A DNA stretch of 20,201 bases, taken from the IMG/VR virus record IMGVR_UViG_3300044675_003592, positions 1 to 20,201 of that record; one strand, written 5' to 3'. The first letter of the stretch is position 1. Every line of letters starts with the position of its first letter. The notes under the pieces were generated by a model. The model was not told the DNA's origin, did no database searches, and saw only the letters and a program-made list of their open reading frames with translations. Of this stretch, positions 1 through 8,447 are shown piece by piece. Source of the stretch: a virus. The position numbers were made by a program, and so were the translations under genes.

Positions 1-1
1 C

Positions 2-982
2 GCTATGTTGGCAACAGATGGTTTAAAAGCAAATGAAGAAGCGGTACAAAGCGGAAAGGATAAAGTAGATTTGTACAATCAAACCGTTAAAGATACTTTA
101 GAGATATTTCAAAGTGAGTTTTTTAGTGAGGCGGGTTTTCCTACATTGTTCAAAGCGTTAAACGATGATATTTTAGGGTTTGGAGAAAACTTTGCAGTAA
201 CGTTTAATACTATTACAGAAATAGCACAAGAAGCGTTTAATTATATTGCTAATTTATCTAATCAACGTTTTCAATCACAATACGAAAACTTAGCAAAAGA
301 AAAAGAAGTTGCTTTGATGTTTGCTGGAGAATCAGCAAGCGCAAGAGAAGAAGTAGAAAGACAATTTGAGGAAAAACAAAAAGCAATCCGCAAACGTGAA
401 TTTCAAGCACAAAAAAGAATGGCCTTATTTAATATTGCGGTTAATGGCGCACAAGCAATTATAGCAACTTTAGCACGTACACCGCTACCATTTGGATTAC
501 CTTTAGTACTTGCCACAAGCGCATTAACTGCTGTTCAATTAGGCGTAGTAGCAAGTCAAAAAATCCCCGAATTTTGGAAAGGTACAGATAACGCACCTGA
601 GGGATTGGCTTTAACACAAGAGCGAGGGCGTGAAATCATTACCGATAAATCGGGTAAAATTAAAAGTTTAGGTAGTGACAAAGGAGCGGAACTAACGTAC
701 TTAAACAAAGGCGATAGGGTATTTAATGCCGACAAAACAATGGAAATGCTTATGTTTGATAATTCGTTGAACAATATGCTAAACAATAGCGGAATATCAA
801 TGCCAAACATCGAAGTAAACACGCCTAAAATCGACTTACAACCCGTTATCGATGCGATAAAAAACAAAGATAGTATGGTGTTCAATTATGACCAAAACGG
901 GGCGAGAATATCACGTGTTACAGAAAACCAAACAATAGAATACGTAAACAGACGAGCGCAAGGAATAGGAAAAATATTTTAA
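2..982 (+). CDS. Tape measure protein, C-terminal part (5' truncated by window)
   Basis: The frame is open from the first bases, so the ATG at 5 is probably internal and the true start lies upstream. The visible 325 residues begin with helical, charged sequence (residues about 85-135, rich in E, K, Q and R, likely coiled coil). A hydrophobic stretch follows at about 140-185, and then a tail reading KGTDNAPEGLALTQERGREI with the later motif LNKGDRVFNADKT. This order (coiled coil, hydrophobic segment, then a GxE-rich tail ending in a 'KGDRVFNADKT'-type motif) is known from the C-termini of siphovirus tape measure proteins in Bacteroidota. Tape measures set tail length and line the tail tube, and the hydrophobic part may help DNA cross the inner membrane. 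The next genes encode tail-tip and fibre proteins, which fits the usual gene order. The family call is fairly firm. Confidence 0.75.
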   Translation, partial: AMLATDGLKANEEAVQSGKDKVDLYNQTVKDTLEIFQSEFFSEAGFPTLFKALNDDILGFGENFAVTFNTITEIAQEAFNYIANLSNQRFQSQYENLAKEKEVALMFAGESASAREEVERQFEEKQKAIRKREFQAQKRMALFNIAVNGAQAIIATLARTPLPFGLPLVLATSALTAVQLGVVASQKIPEFWKGTDNAPEGLALTQERGREIITDKSGKIKSLGSDKGAELTYLNKGDRVFNADKTMEMLMFDNSLNNMLNNSGISMPNIEVNTPKIDLQPVIDAIKNKDSMVFNYDQNGARISRVTENQTIEYVNRRAQGIGKIF

Positions 983-985
983 CAA

Positions 986-3601
986 ATGGCAAACAATCCA
1001 ATTGATACAAACGCATTTACTCACTTTTTAGAGTTTGTTAATTTCGCACCAAACGAACTTTATCAGATAACCGAACCTATTGGATGGGATGGGTGGCAAT
1101 ACACGTTAAAAGAAGAGCCGAGAAGATATGCGAGAAATACTTTTTTTGGTGGTGTTAATGAGTTGGAGTTTCCAAACAAAAGCGGATTTTTATTAGATGC
1201 TCCACGTGTAGTCAATGAATTAGGCGATTTATCCGAGTTTATGGATTACGGTTATCAGTGGTTAATATACGGACTTAAAACATACGGATTCGAGTTTAAG
1301 GTACGCTACCATTGTTTTGAAAATGGAATAGGTTTTGAGCCGTTAGTACTTGATTTAACCGATAAAGATGTTACCGATTTTAGAACGTATGTAAAAGCAA
1401 AGTTAATACAAGATAATACTATTCAAGATTATAAACGTCAATTTGATACAAAGATTAATCTATTTTCAGATAAGAACCTAAAAGGCGAAACCATCACACC
1501 GATTGAAACGGTTAACTATTTGCATATTGCAACGCCTAAAAACACTATTAGCAAATGGGTAAGTGATGGTTATAGTAGATTGACTTTTACACCGCTTGTA
1601 GGTCAATTGTATTTTAATCCGATGCAAGAGTTATCGCAAAGCGAAATAAGTAATACTTTAGCTTTTTTAGACCAAACCCCGCAAACTTCAGATCCATTCG
1701 ATGTATTTGGATTTGTAAAAGCAACAAAAACATTAACCAATGTAAAGATTAAATTCAAACTAAATTACCAAATACAAAGCGGTGGTACATTAACATTAAA
1801 AATACTAAAAGGTTTTGATAGTGGAACGTTAGACCTTGACCATTCAATACCTTTGAACGATGCAGAAGGCGTTTGGATAACTTATGATTTTGAGTACACT
1901 ATACCGATTATCTTCACTGGACAAACCGTATCTATTTACTTCCAGCAATTAGCTTACGATATTGAGTTTGAAGATAACTTTATTGAAATATCAGCAACTG
2001 AAACATCATTCAACAAAGTGTTTAAAGCGAGTAGATGGGTGGATATGGCTAAGCAATGCGACAAAGCAATTAATAACATAGGTGTTGATGCTCCTACCTT
2101 TGAAAGCGGTGGCGAGCATTTTAATAATTTAGTTTTTTGCCGTTCTATGATTAGCAATAACACCGAGATTTTTAATAGTTCTTTCAAAAATGCTTTAGAG
2201 AGTTTTATGGAAGTTAACAATGACTATGAGATCTATAATGATGTTATTCAAGTACGTAATTACGACGAATTTCACGCTAATAATGAAATAGGTGTGTTTT
2301 TAATTAATCCCGATAGAGAGGGCGTAATAGGTTATAATGACGAGTTACAAATTAATAATTGTAAAATCGAATGGAAAAAATTTGAGCAAGACCGTGAAGT
2401 ATCGGGAACGTCAAATGTAATCCACGCTAAATCGGAGTGGAATATTAAAAATGTAATGGTCGAAAATAAATTTGAAAAGAGTTTTGAGTTTATCCGCGAT
2501 CCTTTCCGTGTTCAAGATATTATTGATTCAGAAGTAAAAACACCAACAACCGTAACTTCAACAGATACTAACGATGATGTGTGCATAGTAAACGTTGTTC
2601 CATTAGCACCATCAGAGTTTAATACGTTGTTTTTATACGTAAATATGCGTGTTGTCGATGTATTGACTACCAATGCGGTTTTAGAAATGGTTAACCGAGA
2701 TAGTACTGGAGAGGAAATATATCTTATCTGGAATAGTATGGGTATCGGTGTTGGTTCAACTATACAATTATTAACGGGTGGCGTAAATGTTGGTAATTAT
2801 ACCGTTTTAGCTTTAGACACTAACTTTATAAGACTGCAACCACAAGCGGGAACAATACCAACTTTTAGCGGTGATGGTTTTATTATATTCAAATATTTTT
2901 ATAGTAACGTGCAATTTAAAACACGGACAAACGAGGGATTCAGTTTAGTTGATGGTGTACCAAATGGATTTAGTAATTTATATTACACACCAAAAAGAAC
3001 GTTATTACGATTCGGGCGAAATTTAAAAGCAATGTTACAATATAGCAGACAAAACATAACTATGTTAGATTATAAATTTAATCGTAATGTAATTACACGG
3101 TTGTCGAGTGAAAGCGAAAATGTAGTTGAAGTAGGCGATATTGTTTTTGATGATTTGCCAACGCAATTAATAAACGGACTTATTTACAATTTAGAATGCG
3201 TAGCCGATTATAACGAGGTGGTTAATATGCTAAATGAGTATAAAAATAATAAAGGATTCGTTAGAATGTACGATTTAAACAATGAAGTTGTACGTTTATA
3301 TATCAAAGATTTTACCTACACCGCTAAATTTAAAGAATTAAAAGTAATCGGAAAGGGTAAATTTGAAGTGCCTGAATTGATTATTACTGGTACGATTGGA
3401 AACCTATTTGTTAATGACGCACCTTATAATTTATCGGGTGTTGCTAATTGGTGGCGATTCCAAAACGACTATTTGCAGTTGTTCGATGAAAAAAGTAGAC
3501 CGATAAGCAATAAATACAAATATAATTTAGTAATTTTGAACAATGTAACGTATTCTACAAAAGAAGAATTGGTTGCGGAATTAGTACTATTAAATGAATA
3601 A
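986..3601 (+). CDS. Large tail-tip / baseplate-like protein
   Basis: This 871-residue protein follows the tape measure gene after three bases, where siphoviruses normally encode distal-tail and tail-associated proteins. I recognise no catalytic motif. The N-terminal 200 residues are rich in W, Y and F (for example ITEPIGWDGWQYTLKEEPRR), as in Bacteroidota tail-tip proteins. The middle and C-terminal parts look beta-rich, with many short alternating hydrophobic stretches. There is no signal peptide or membrane helix. By position it is likely a structural hub that joins the tail tube to the adhesion proteins encoded next. Its stop codon overlaps the start of the following gene by eight bases, which suggests coupled translation. 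The exact role (Dit-like, Tal-like or a fusion) cannot be settled from sequence alone. Confidence 0.6.
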   Translation: MANNPIDTNAFTHFLEFVNFAPNELYQITEPIGWDGWQYTLKEEPRRYARNTFFGGVNELEFPNKSGFLLDAPRVVNELGDLSEFMDYGYQWLIYGLKTYGFEFKVRYHCFENGIGFEPLVLDLTDKDVTDFRTYVKAKLIQDNTIQDYKRQFDTKINLFSDKNLKGETITPIETVNYLHIATPKNTISKWVSDGYSRLTFTPLVGQLYFNPMQELSQSEISNTLAFLDQTPQTSDPFDVFGFVKATKTLTNVKIKFKLNYQIQSGGTLTLKILKGFDSGTLDLDHSIPLNDAEGVWITYDFEYTIPIIFTGQTVSIYFQQLAYDIEFEDNFIEISATETSFNKVFKASRWVDMAKQCDKAINNIGVDAPTFESGGEHFNNLVFCRSMISNNTEIFNSSFKNALESFMEVNNDYEIYNDVIQVRNYDEFHANNEIGVFLINPDREGVIGYNDELQINNCKIEWKKFEQDREVSGTSNVIHAKSEWNIKNVMVENKFEKSFEFIRDPFRVQDIIDSEVKTPTTVTSTDTNDDVCIVNVVPLAPSEFNTLFLYVNMRVVDVLTTNAVLEMVNRDSTGEEIYLIWNSMGIGVGSTIQLLTGGVNVGNYTVLALDTNFIRLQPQAGTIPTFSGDGFIIFKYFYSNVQFKTRTNEGFSLVDGVPNGFSNLYYTPKRTLLRFGRNLKAMLQYSRQNITMLDYKFNRNVITRLSSESENVVEVGDIVFDDLPTQLINGLIYNLECVADYNEVVNMLNEYKNNKGFVRMYDLNNEVVRLYIKDFTYTAKFKELKVIGKGKFEVPELIITGTIGNLFVNDAPYNLSGVANWWRFQNDYLQLFDEKSRPISNKYKYNLVILNNVTYSTKEELVAELVLLNE

Positions 3602-4745
3602 CAACGTATCTTTTATAAAACTTTACAAATCATTATCCGAAGCGGTTGCATCGGAAAATCCACCCGTTAGTGAAATAAATTACACGGGTTTTATTCAGCA
3701 ACTACCAAACGAAACATTTTTACAAATCAGTTCAAGCGATGAAAGTATTTCATTTGTTAATGAATTTACAACCGATTTAGTAGATGGTTGTAATAATTTA
3801 ATAGCAAATATTAATAATAATTTTTACGCTGAATTTCGTGTTGATAGTGATGGGATTACTCAAATAGCGTTTGAGTTTGGAATGATTGGAACAGATTACG
3901 GAAGCACGGTTTTACATTTAAGATTAACCGATTCTACAAATGGTAATGTATGGTTTTCAAGTCCGTTTTTAATTACGAATAATAATAAAAAAATATCTAC
4001 ACGTTTTGACTATTGGGGCGAAAGCAAATTTAATAACATTAGTTACGATTTGTTTAATCGTAAGCAAAGTATTCGTTTGAGTAATTGTTATGATAACACC
4101 TCAGTAAATAAACGTGATTTAAAGCAGTATTTACAATCAAATGGTATGCAAGTAAGTTATAGAAGCGTAACGACTTATTTACGTCAATTTATACTTAATG
4201 CAATTGATTATTTTACTAACGATAGATTAGAAGTATTATTTTCGCACCCGATTGTATATGTTAACCGAGAGCGGTCAGATGTTTCAGATTTTAAAGTTGA
4301 TGAACGCAAAGGAGATACAAATTGGTTTAGTGGCGAATTCGTTATAAATCCAAAACGTCAATATTTACCCGTTGAGTATCAAATTTATCAAGGTTTAGAA
4401 ATAGTAGATTATATTCCTTTAGTTGGTGGTGTTACATCTGAAACTGATAGAATACAACTAACATTTAATAAACCCGTAACATTAGGAGTAGGAACGCTAC
4501 AAGTTTATAAAGATGGTGTTTTAATCGATACTTTTACTCAATCTGATGTAATTCTTTCAGGCGATGGATTGACAGTTAGAATAACACAAGAGTACACCGA
4601 CACTGGTTTATATTCAATTGTCGTAAGTAGCGGTTTATTTTTGAGCGGAGTTGAAACAATAGAAATAGTAAATCCTAATTGGACGTTTACAATTGCAACA
4701 GGCGAGTTTGATGCAGATGATTTTAGTACAGAATTTTTAACATAA
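3594..4745 (+). CDS. Tail adhesion/structural protein with C-terminal SbsA-type Ig-like domain
   Basis: This 383-residue protein has an N-terminal part (about 1-260) that I do not recognise and a C-terminal part, about 270-372, that reads like an SbsA-type bacterial Ig-like domain. Supporting segments are ITSETD-like VTSETDRIQLTFNKPV, a repeated V-x-V-Y-K-D-G strand, and the ending 'YTDTGLYSIVVSSG'. Such domains are common in surface-layer and adhesion proteins and in phage tail proteins, where they act as spacers or carbohydrate contacts. The start overlaps the upstream stop by eight bases. No signal peptide is present, as expected for a virion part assembled in the cytoplasm. I infer a baseplate or fibre-associated role from position between the tail-tip and fibre genes. 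The domain call is moderately sure; the role is inference. Confidence 0.55.
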   Translation: MNNNVSFIKLYKSLSEAVASENPPVSEINYTGFIQQLPNETFLQISSSDESISFVNEFTTDLVDGCNNLIANINNNFYAEFRVDSDGITQIAFEFGMIGTDYGSTVLHLRLTDSTNGNVWFSSPFLITNNNKKISTRFDYWGESKFNNISYDLFNRKQSIRLSNCYDNTSVNKRDLKQYLQSNGMQVSYRSVTTYLRQFILNAIDYFTNDRLEVLFSHPIVYVNRERSDVSDFKVDERKGDTNWFSGEFVINPKRQYLPVEYQIYQGLEIVDYIPLVGGVTSETDRIQLTFNKPVTLGVGTLQVYKDGVLIDTFTQSDVILSGDGLTVRITQEYTDTGLYSIVVSSGLFLSGVETIEIVNPNWTFTIATGEFDADDFSTEFLT

Positions 4746-4750
4746 ATAAT

Positions 4751-5170
4751 ATGGCAACAAAAGCAAATTTAATTAGCGCAGTAAACGGGTTTTTAACGGC
4801 AATAATAACGCAGTCAAAAGTACGTGATGCACAATTAGAAGTAATCGATGAACTTTACCCAAGTGCGGTAACTGATAATTCAACAGATGAAACGTACACA
4901 ACGCAAACCACACCAACGGTAACTTATGCAATACAAATAACAAAGCAAGGGCGTAGCGTTAGAATTAATGGAACGTACACAAATACAACGGGTTTAGCAT
5001 TACCCGCTGGAACTGAAATATTTGCTTTTAAAACAAATGAGTTTAGAGGTAGTACTTCGGAGTTTATTGGTGAAAACGTTATTTATACTCCTTATAAATT
5101 AAACTCAAGAGGTAGTATTGCGCCTTTTATCGGTACAAAATTTGAAATAATTATTAACTCAAACGACTAA
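4751..5170 (+). CDS. Small tail-region protein, unknown function
   Basis: This 139-residue protein has no function I recognise. The first 35 or so residues look helical (MATKANLISAVNGFLTAIIT) and could form a trimerisation stem. The rest is rich in T, N, G and Y with alternating hydrophobic residues (YAIQITKQGRSVRINGTYTN), suggesting a small beta-sandwich. That architecture, a short helical stem plus a beta head, is common among phage tail appendages. It sits five bases after the Ig-domain protein and four bases before the next adhesion-like gene, so it is likely co-transcribed and present in the tail tip. No cysteines or catalytic motifs stand out. Confidence 0.5.
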   Translation: MATKANLISAVNGFLTAIITQSKVRDAQLEVIDELYPSAVTDNSTDETYTTQTTPTVTYAIQITKQGRSVRINGTYTNTTGLALPAGTEIFAFKTNEFRGSTSEFIGENVIYTPYKLNSRGSIAPFIGTKFEIIINSND

Positions 5171-5174
5171 ACAA

Positions 5175-6005
5175 ATGGCTAACGGAGTATTAGAAAATAA
5201 CAGAATACCGCAATATTGTAAGAGCTTAGTAAATAAGTTTTGGCAGTTCAACGATAATTTTAGTTACAACACGGTAAGCGGTGGAAGTAATGGTGTGGCA
5301 AACAACAACCAAGAACGAGTGTATGAGGGCGATAAGTCTTTACTTGTTACCTTTACGGGAACGGGCGAATATCGATTTAACACGGGAGGTACTGAAACAA
5401 ACTTTGTAATACCTCGTGATGGGTGGTATTTGTTTAGTTACGCATTTTGGAAAGAAAATGTGAATGCAACCGTTACGTATAAAATTCAATTTTATGCGGA
5501 TGGCGTAGCGGATTCAGATAAACTACTTGAACAAACATTACATAATACAGAGGGATTTATTGACGGTCAATGGAATACTTATTTTCAATTTATTTACTTT
5601 AACGAAAATGATGTAGTTTCTGCCGATTGGTCAGTACAAGCGAGTGAGTTTAGCGGTACAAAAGTATATTTAGATGCCGTTATGGTAAACTTAAACGATA
5701 GAAATTTAACAATACCTCCTATTTATCAAAAACCCGAACCGACAATTATAGAAGTAGAAGAAGTAATTGATTTAGGTAGTATTGGTAGTAATTCATCGAT
5801 TGAATACGAAGTTACAATGCAAGGCGTTTTAGTTGGAGATTTTATTTGGCCAGCGTACCCAATAGAGTTAATAGATTTAGGTTTAGTTTTTGCCGTTCCA
5901 ACGGTAAGCGAACCTAACAAAATTAAATTTTTAGTACATAATAAATCAGGCGGTGCAATTAACCCCGCAAGTGGAAGTTATAAATTTTTAGCTTATAGAC
6001 AATAA
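5175..6005 (+). CDS. Beta-rich tail protein, possible carbohydrate-binding (jelly-roll-like) module
   Basis: This 276-residue protein has a segment at about 20-175 resembling carbohydrate-binding, galactose-binding-like modules. It opens with NKFWQFNDNFSYNT, has the 'EGDKSLLVTFTG' strand typical of these folds (compare 'sG..sl.v..'), and ends with a 'VYLDAVMVNLND' strand. The last 80 residues look like a second beta domain. Such modules in tail proteins often bind cell-surface glycans, which would suit adsorption to a flavobacterial host. The stop codon TAA at 6003-6005 shares a base with the ATG of the fibre gene. The fold assignment rests on pattern only, and glycan binding is inferred. Confidence 0.5.
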   Translation: MANGVLENNRIPQYCKSLVNKFWQFNDNFSYNTVSGGSNGVANNNQERVYEGDKSLLVTFTGTGEYRFNTGGTETNFVIPRDGWYLFSYAFWKENVNATVTYKIQFYADGVADSDKLLEQTLHNTEGFIDGQWNTYFQFIYFNENDVVSADWSVQASEFSGTKVYLDAVMVNLNDRNLTIPPIYQKPEPTIIEVEEVIDLGSIGSNSSIEYEVTMQGVLVGDFIWPAYPIELIDLGLVFAVPTVSEPNKIKFLVHNKSGGAINPASGSYKFLAYRQ

Positions 6006-7303
6006 TGGCAATATTCAGAATACATAAAAAAGGTACTCGTAATTTTTGGCATACTTACGACACGAAAACAGACCAAGAGTTTAGCGATTGGAATATTAAT
6101 ATCGACCATCAAGGGCAAAATATTATTTTAACAATGCCTAACGGGGCTACTTTTCCAAAATTAGAAGTGCCGATAGCCGATGTAAGAGTTAAAGTACTTA
6201 CGGGATCGGATGAAACTTTTGCAACTACTGAATTATTACGGGCAAGGTTGGTAGCTATTGGGTACAATCCTTTGGTTGCTCCGAGTAGTGGCGGTTCTCA
6301 AAACTTGCAAGAAGTTACGGACGAGGGAAATATTACAACGAATGAGGTAATATCTTCAAATAATTCAGGTGTTAGCGGTTCTTCAATTACTCCTTTTGGG
6401 GTAATGATGAACCAAAGCACTGGAGCAAGCACAACTACTTTAAAATCAACTCACGAAGATGGCGATTTAGAAGTTGATTTTGTTGATGGTGGTACGAACG
6501 CTACACGTGAGTGGGTTGTTGCTAATGTTAGTGGCGGTGCAACAGATTTAGGATACACTGCATCACCAACAAACGGAATAGTAACAAGTTCAACGGGTAC
6601 GGATGCCACATTGACATTAGCAACGGGAACAAATGCGGGGTTACTTGCACCCGCTGATTTTACTAAATTAGGTAATCAAAGCGGAACAAATACGGGTGAC
6701 CAAGATTTGAGCGGTTTAATGGTTAAATCAAATAATTTAAGCGACCTTACAAACACTACAACCGCTCGTAGTAATTTAGGATTAGGCACATTAGCAACGC
6801 AAAGCGGAACGTTTACGGAAAAACTAACTGCCACTAAAACATTAATCCAATTAACAGCAGACCAAACAAATAATACAATTACATTAGCTGATATAACGGG
6901 ATTTTCATTTACTTTGCCAGCGGGAAAAAAATGCGAGGTAAATATTAATTGCGGGTACAACACGAGCGGAGTTGGGGTAGGTATAACAACAAACATTAAT
7001 ATTGTAACCGCTTCTGGAGCTAACGCAAATCTATTTGGTATTTTAGAAACAGAAACACGATTAAGTACAACTACTATAAACGAAAGTACTTATATGGTAG
7101 ACCAACCCGCTAACACGACAACTGATTACGAAAGTTTCACGGGCGTATCTACGACTGGTATTAATAGTTTTAGTTCGACGGCAATGTTAAACAATTTAGC
7201 TACAAACACAGATGTAGTTTATAAAATACAATTTAGGTCTGAGACTGCTGGGCAAGAAATTAAACTATTAAAAGGTTCATCAATGACAATAACAATTTAT
7301 TAA
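6005..7303 (+). CDS. Tail fibre / receptor-binding protein
   Basis: This 432-residue protein has the low-complexity G, S, T and N-rich composition of trimeric tail fibres. Residues about 100-120 contain QNLQEVTDEGNITTNEVI, a motif widespread in fibre and collar proteins of Bacteroidota phages. Further on, a 'GTNTGDQDLSGL' segment and 'NNLSDLTNTTTARSNLGLG' match the repeats that build fibre shafts in many phages. The last 160 residues differ: alternating hydrophobic strands ending in KGSSMTITIY, which suggests a compact beta-sandwich head, likely the receptor-contacting tip. The first 80 residues probably attach to the tail. The fibre call is good; which host structure it binds is unknown. It is the last gene of the tail module. 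Confidence 0.75.
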   Translation: MAIFRIHKKGTRNFWHTYDTKTDQEFSDWNINIDHQGQNIILTMPNGATFPKLEVPIADVRVKVLTGSDETFATTELLRARLVAIGYNPLVAPSSGGSQNLQEVTDEGNITTNEVISSNNSGVSGSSITPFGVMMNQSTGASTTTLKSTHEDGDLEVDFVDGGTNATREWVVANVSGGATDLGYTASPTNGIVTSSTGTDATLTLATGTNAGLLAPADFTKLGNQSGTNTGDQDLSGLMVKSNNLSDLTNTTTARSNLGLGTLATQSGTFTEKLTATKTLIQLTADQTNNTITLADITGFSFTLPAGKKCEVNINCGYNTSGVGVGITTNINIVTASGANANLFGILETETRLSTTTINESTYMVDQPANTTTDYESFTGVSTTGINSFSSTAMLNNLATNTDVVYKIQFRSETAGQEIKLLKGSSMTITIY

Positions 7304-7314
7304 ATATAAACACA

Positions 7315-7467
7315 ATGGAACAAGAATTTGACTTAGTAATTACATTTACTACCGAACCAACAGAAAAACAATTGGGAATGGCGAAAGACTTTGTAAAAGG
7401 TTTTGAACTAGCTAATCCGCAATTAAGAGGAACAGTAATAACACCGAGACCTCCAAGAGTTGGTTAA
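7315..7467 (+). CDS. Small conserved-looking ORF, unknown function
   Basis: A 50-codon ORF starting MEQEFDLVITFTTEPTEKQL and ending TPRPPRVG. It begins 12 bases after the fibre gene, in an A/T-rich leader, and fills the gap up to the next ORF, whose TTG start overlaps its last eight bases. The protein is soluble and mixed alpha/beta by pattern, with a basic proline-rich end. I do not recognise a family. Good spacing and lack of any alternative gene here support it being real. It could be a fibre-assembly or lysis-timing accessory, but nothing in the sequence decides this. Confidence 0.5.
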   Translation: MEQEFDLVITFTTEPTEKQLGMAKDFVKGFELANPQLRGTVITPRPPRVG

Positions 7468-7792
7468 ACATTTACCAATAGTATTAATAGTTTACATTGC
7501 TATTTGTTTAGTAATGTGGAATAGTGCATTTTTAGCTGATAATTTCGCACTATTAGACTTTATAGATACTATTGCAACTTTTGTTATGATTTGCCACGCT
7601 ATACGCTTTTACTATACTTATTTAAACACGGCTAAAAATTGTCTCTGGGGTGTAATCGCAATAGTTTTTATCAATCGCATTGATATAGATTTTCAATTGA
7701 AAAACGAGGTTTATTTTAATCTTTATATTTTAATTTGTAGTTTAGTGGTAATTTTTAGTGTTAAAGATAATTTGAATGAAAATACTAACTGA
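7460..7792 (+). CDS. Four-helix membrane protein, holin candidate (TTG start)
   Basis: A 110-residue hydrophobic protein with four likely membrane segments at about 5-26, 29-54, 61-75 and 83-100. It opens the block of three membrane proteins that precedes the endolysin, the usual place for holins, which form lethal lesions in the inner membrane to release the endolysin. The frame contains stops shortly upstream and no ATG before residue 19, so the start is probably the TTG at 7460, overlapping the preceding stop. An ATG at 7514 would remove most of the first helix. The TTG start could keep expression low. No family was recognised, so the holin role rests on topology and position. Confidence 0.55.
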   Translation: MVKHLPIVLIVYIAICLVMWNSAFLADNFALLDFIDTIATFVMICHAIRFYYTYLNTAKNCLWGVIAIVFINRIDIDFQLKNEVYFNLYILICSLVVIFSVKDNLNENTN

Positions 7793-8000
7793 TACTTTAA
7801 AAGTAAACGGCAAATGGTCGCAAAAGCGGTTAATGACATTTAGTGCATTTTGGATAGCTATTGCATACGCATTTACACCGCTTTTTGTTCCTAACTTTGA
7901 TGTAAAGGAATTTGTATTTTTAGGTATCTTAGCAACTGGCGGATTTAGTTTATATAGAACTCAAAAAACGAATGAAAATATTAACCAAGTAGAAGTATAG
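7776..8000 (+). CDS. Small two-helix membrane protein, holin candidate
   Basis: A 74-residue protein with a short polar N-terminus, membrane segments at about 19-38 and 44-60, and a polar C-terminal tail ending QKTNENINQVEV. The segments are separated by a short loop containing proline, giving a hairpin topology like that of class II holins. It overlaps the preceding membrane-protein gene by 17 bases and is followed after one base by the next, so the three are translated together. Length and topology are typical for a holin or antiholin. Which of the three neighbours is the true holin cannot be told from sequence. Confidence 0.55.
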   Translation: MKILTDTLKVNGKWSQKRLMTFSAFWIAIAYAFTPLFVPNFDVKEFVFLGILATGGFSLYRTQKTNENINQVEV

Positions 8001-8001
8001 A

Positions 8002-8331
8002 ATGAGCGCATTAAGTCAAGAACAAAAAGATATAATCCAAATCAAAGGCGAAATAGAACGAATTAGACACCATCAAGAGTTACAAAAAAAGTCTAATGAA
8101 ACATTTACTACTATACTAATCGAAATTAAAAACGCTATTAAAGGCAGTGATATGAATGGTAATGTAGGTATCGTTGACGATTTGCGGGATGTTAAAAAAA
8201 AAGTAGACCTATTAGAAAATTTCCATTTAGAAGTTGAGATTTATGTACGTCAGTTCAAATGGTTTATCGGAGTTTTGTCCGCTATTGTTGTTGCTCTTTG
8301 CGTTTCTTTTATAAGATTATTAGGAAAATAA
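8002..8331 (+). CDS. Coiled-coil protein with C-terminal membrane anchor (XhlA-like, lysis accessory)
   Basis: A 109-residue protein whose first 80 residues are charged and heptad-like (for example KGEIERIRHHQELQKKSN and VDDLRDVKKKVDLLENFH), followed by one membrane helix at about 87-107 and a short basic end. This plan, coiled coil then a single C-terminal helix, matches the XhlA family found beside holins and endolysins in many phages; membership is inferred from architecture, not from a search. It may assist holin assembly or hold the endolysin at the membrane. It is the last gene before the terminator at 8386. Confidence 0.5.
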   Translation: MSALSQEQKDIIQIKGEIERIRHHQELQKKSNETFTTILIEIKNAIKGSDMNGNVGIVDDLRDVKKKVDLLENFHLEVEIYVRQFKWFIGVLSAIVVALCVSFIRLLGK

Positions 8332-8385
8332 AAAATACTTTTTTATATTTACAAAGAGTTTTTTCATAATTAAATTTTTAGTTTG

Positions 8386-8415
8386 AACCGCTTGTGCAAA
8401 TGAGCGGTTTTTTTA
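8386..8415 (+). terminator. Rho-independent terminator after the tail/membrane-protein unit
   Basis: A perfect 7-bp stem AACCGCT (8386-8392) and AGCGGTT (8403-8409) with a 10-base loop runs straight into a T-tract. It closes the tail and holin-candidate transcription unit. The -7 element of the next promoter starts two bases beyond the T-tract, so the end of one unit and the start of the next are nested. Confidence 0.8.
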
Positions 8416-8424
8416 TTATATTTG
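8392..8424 (+). promoter_or_regulatory. Promoter for the endolysin gene (TAnnTTTG type)
   Basis: TATATTTG at 8417-8424 matches the Bacteroidota -7 consensus TAnnTTTG, and a TTG at 8392-8394 lies 22 bases upstream as a possible -33 element. The -33 candidate falls inside the terminator stem. Transcription would start near 8430, about 18 bases before the endolysin ATG. The consensus is established for Flavobacterium; use of this site is inferred. Confidence 0.5.
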
Positions 8425-8447
8425 TTTGAACGTTAAAACTTTGAATT

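Noticed and set aside
556-885. A 109-codon - strand frame, with similar ones at 1954-2220, 5726-5920, 6676-6996, 13118-13360 and 16193-16444.
   Set aside because: All lie wholly or almost wholly inside well-supported + strand genes, with no spacing or composition that suggests translation.
5175-7303. A variable repeat of a diversity-generating retroelement in the adhesion genes.
   Set aside because: No reverse transcriptase, template repeat or IMH-like element is visible in the window. A near-identical adenine-variable copy was not seen.
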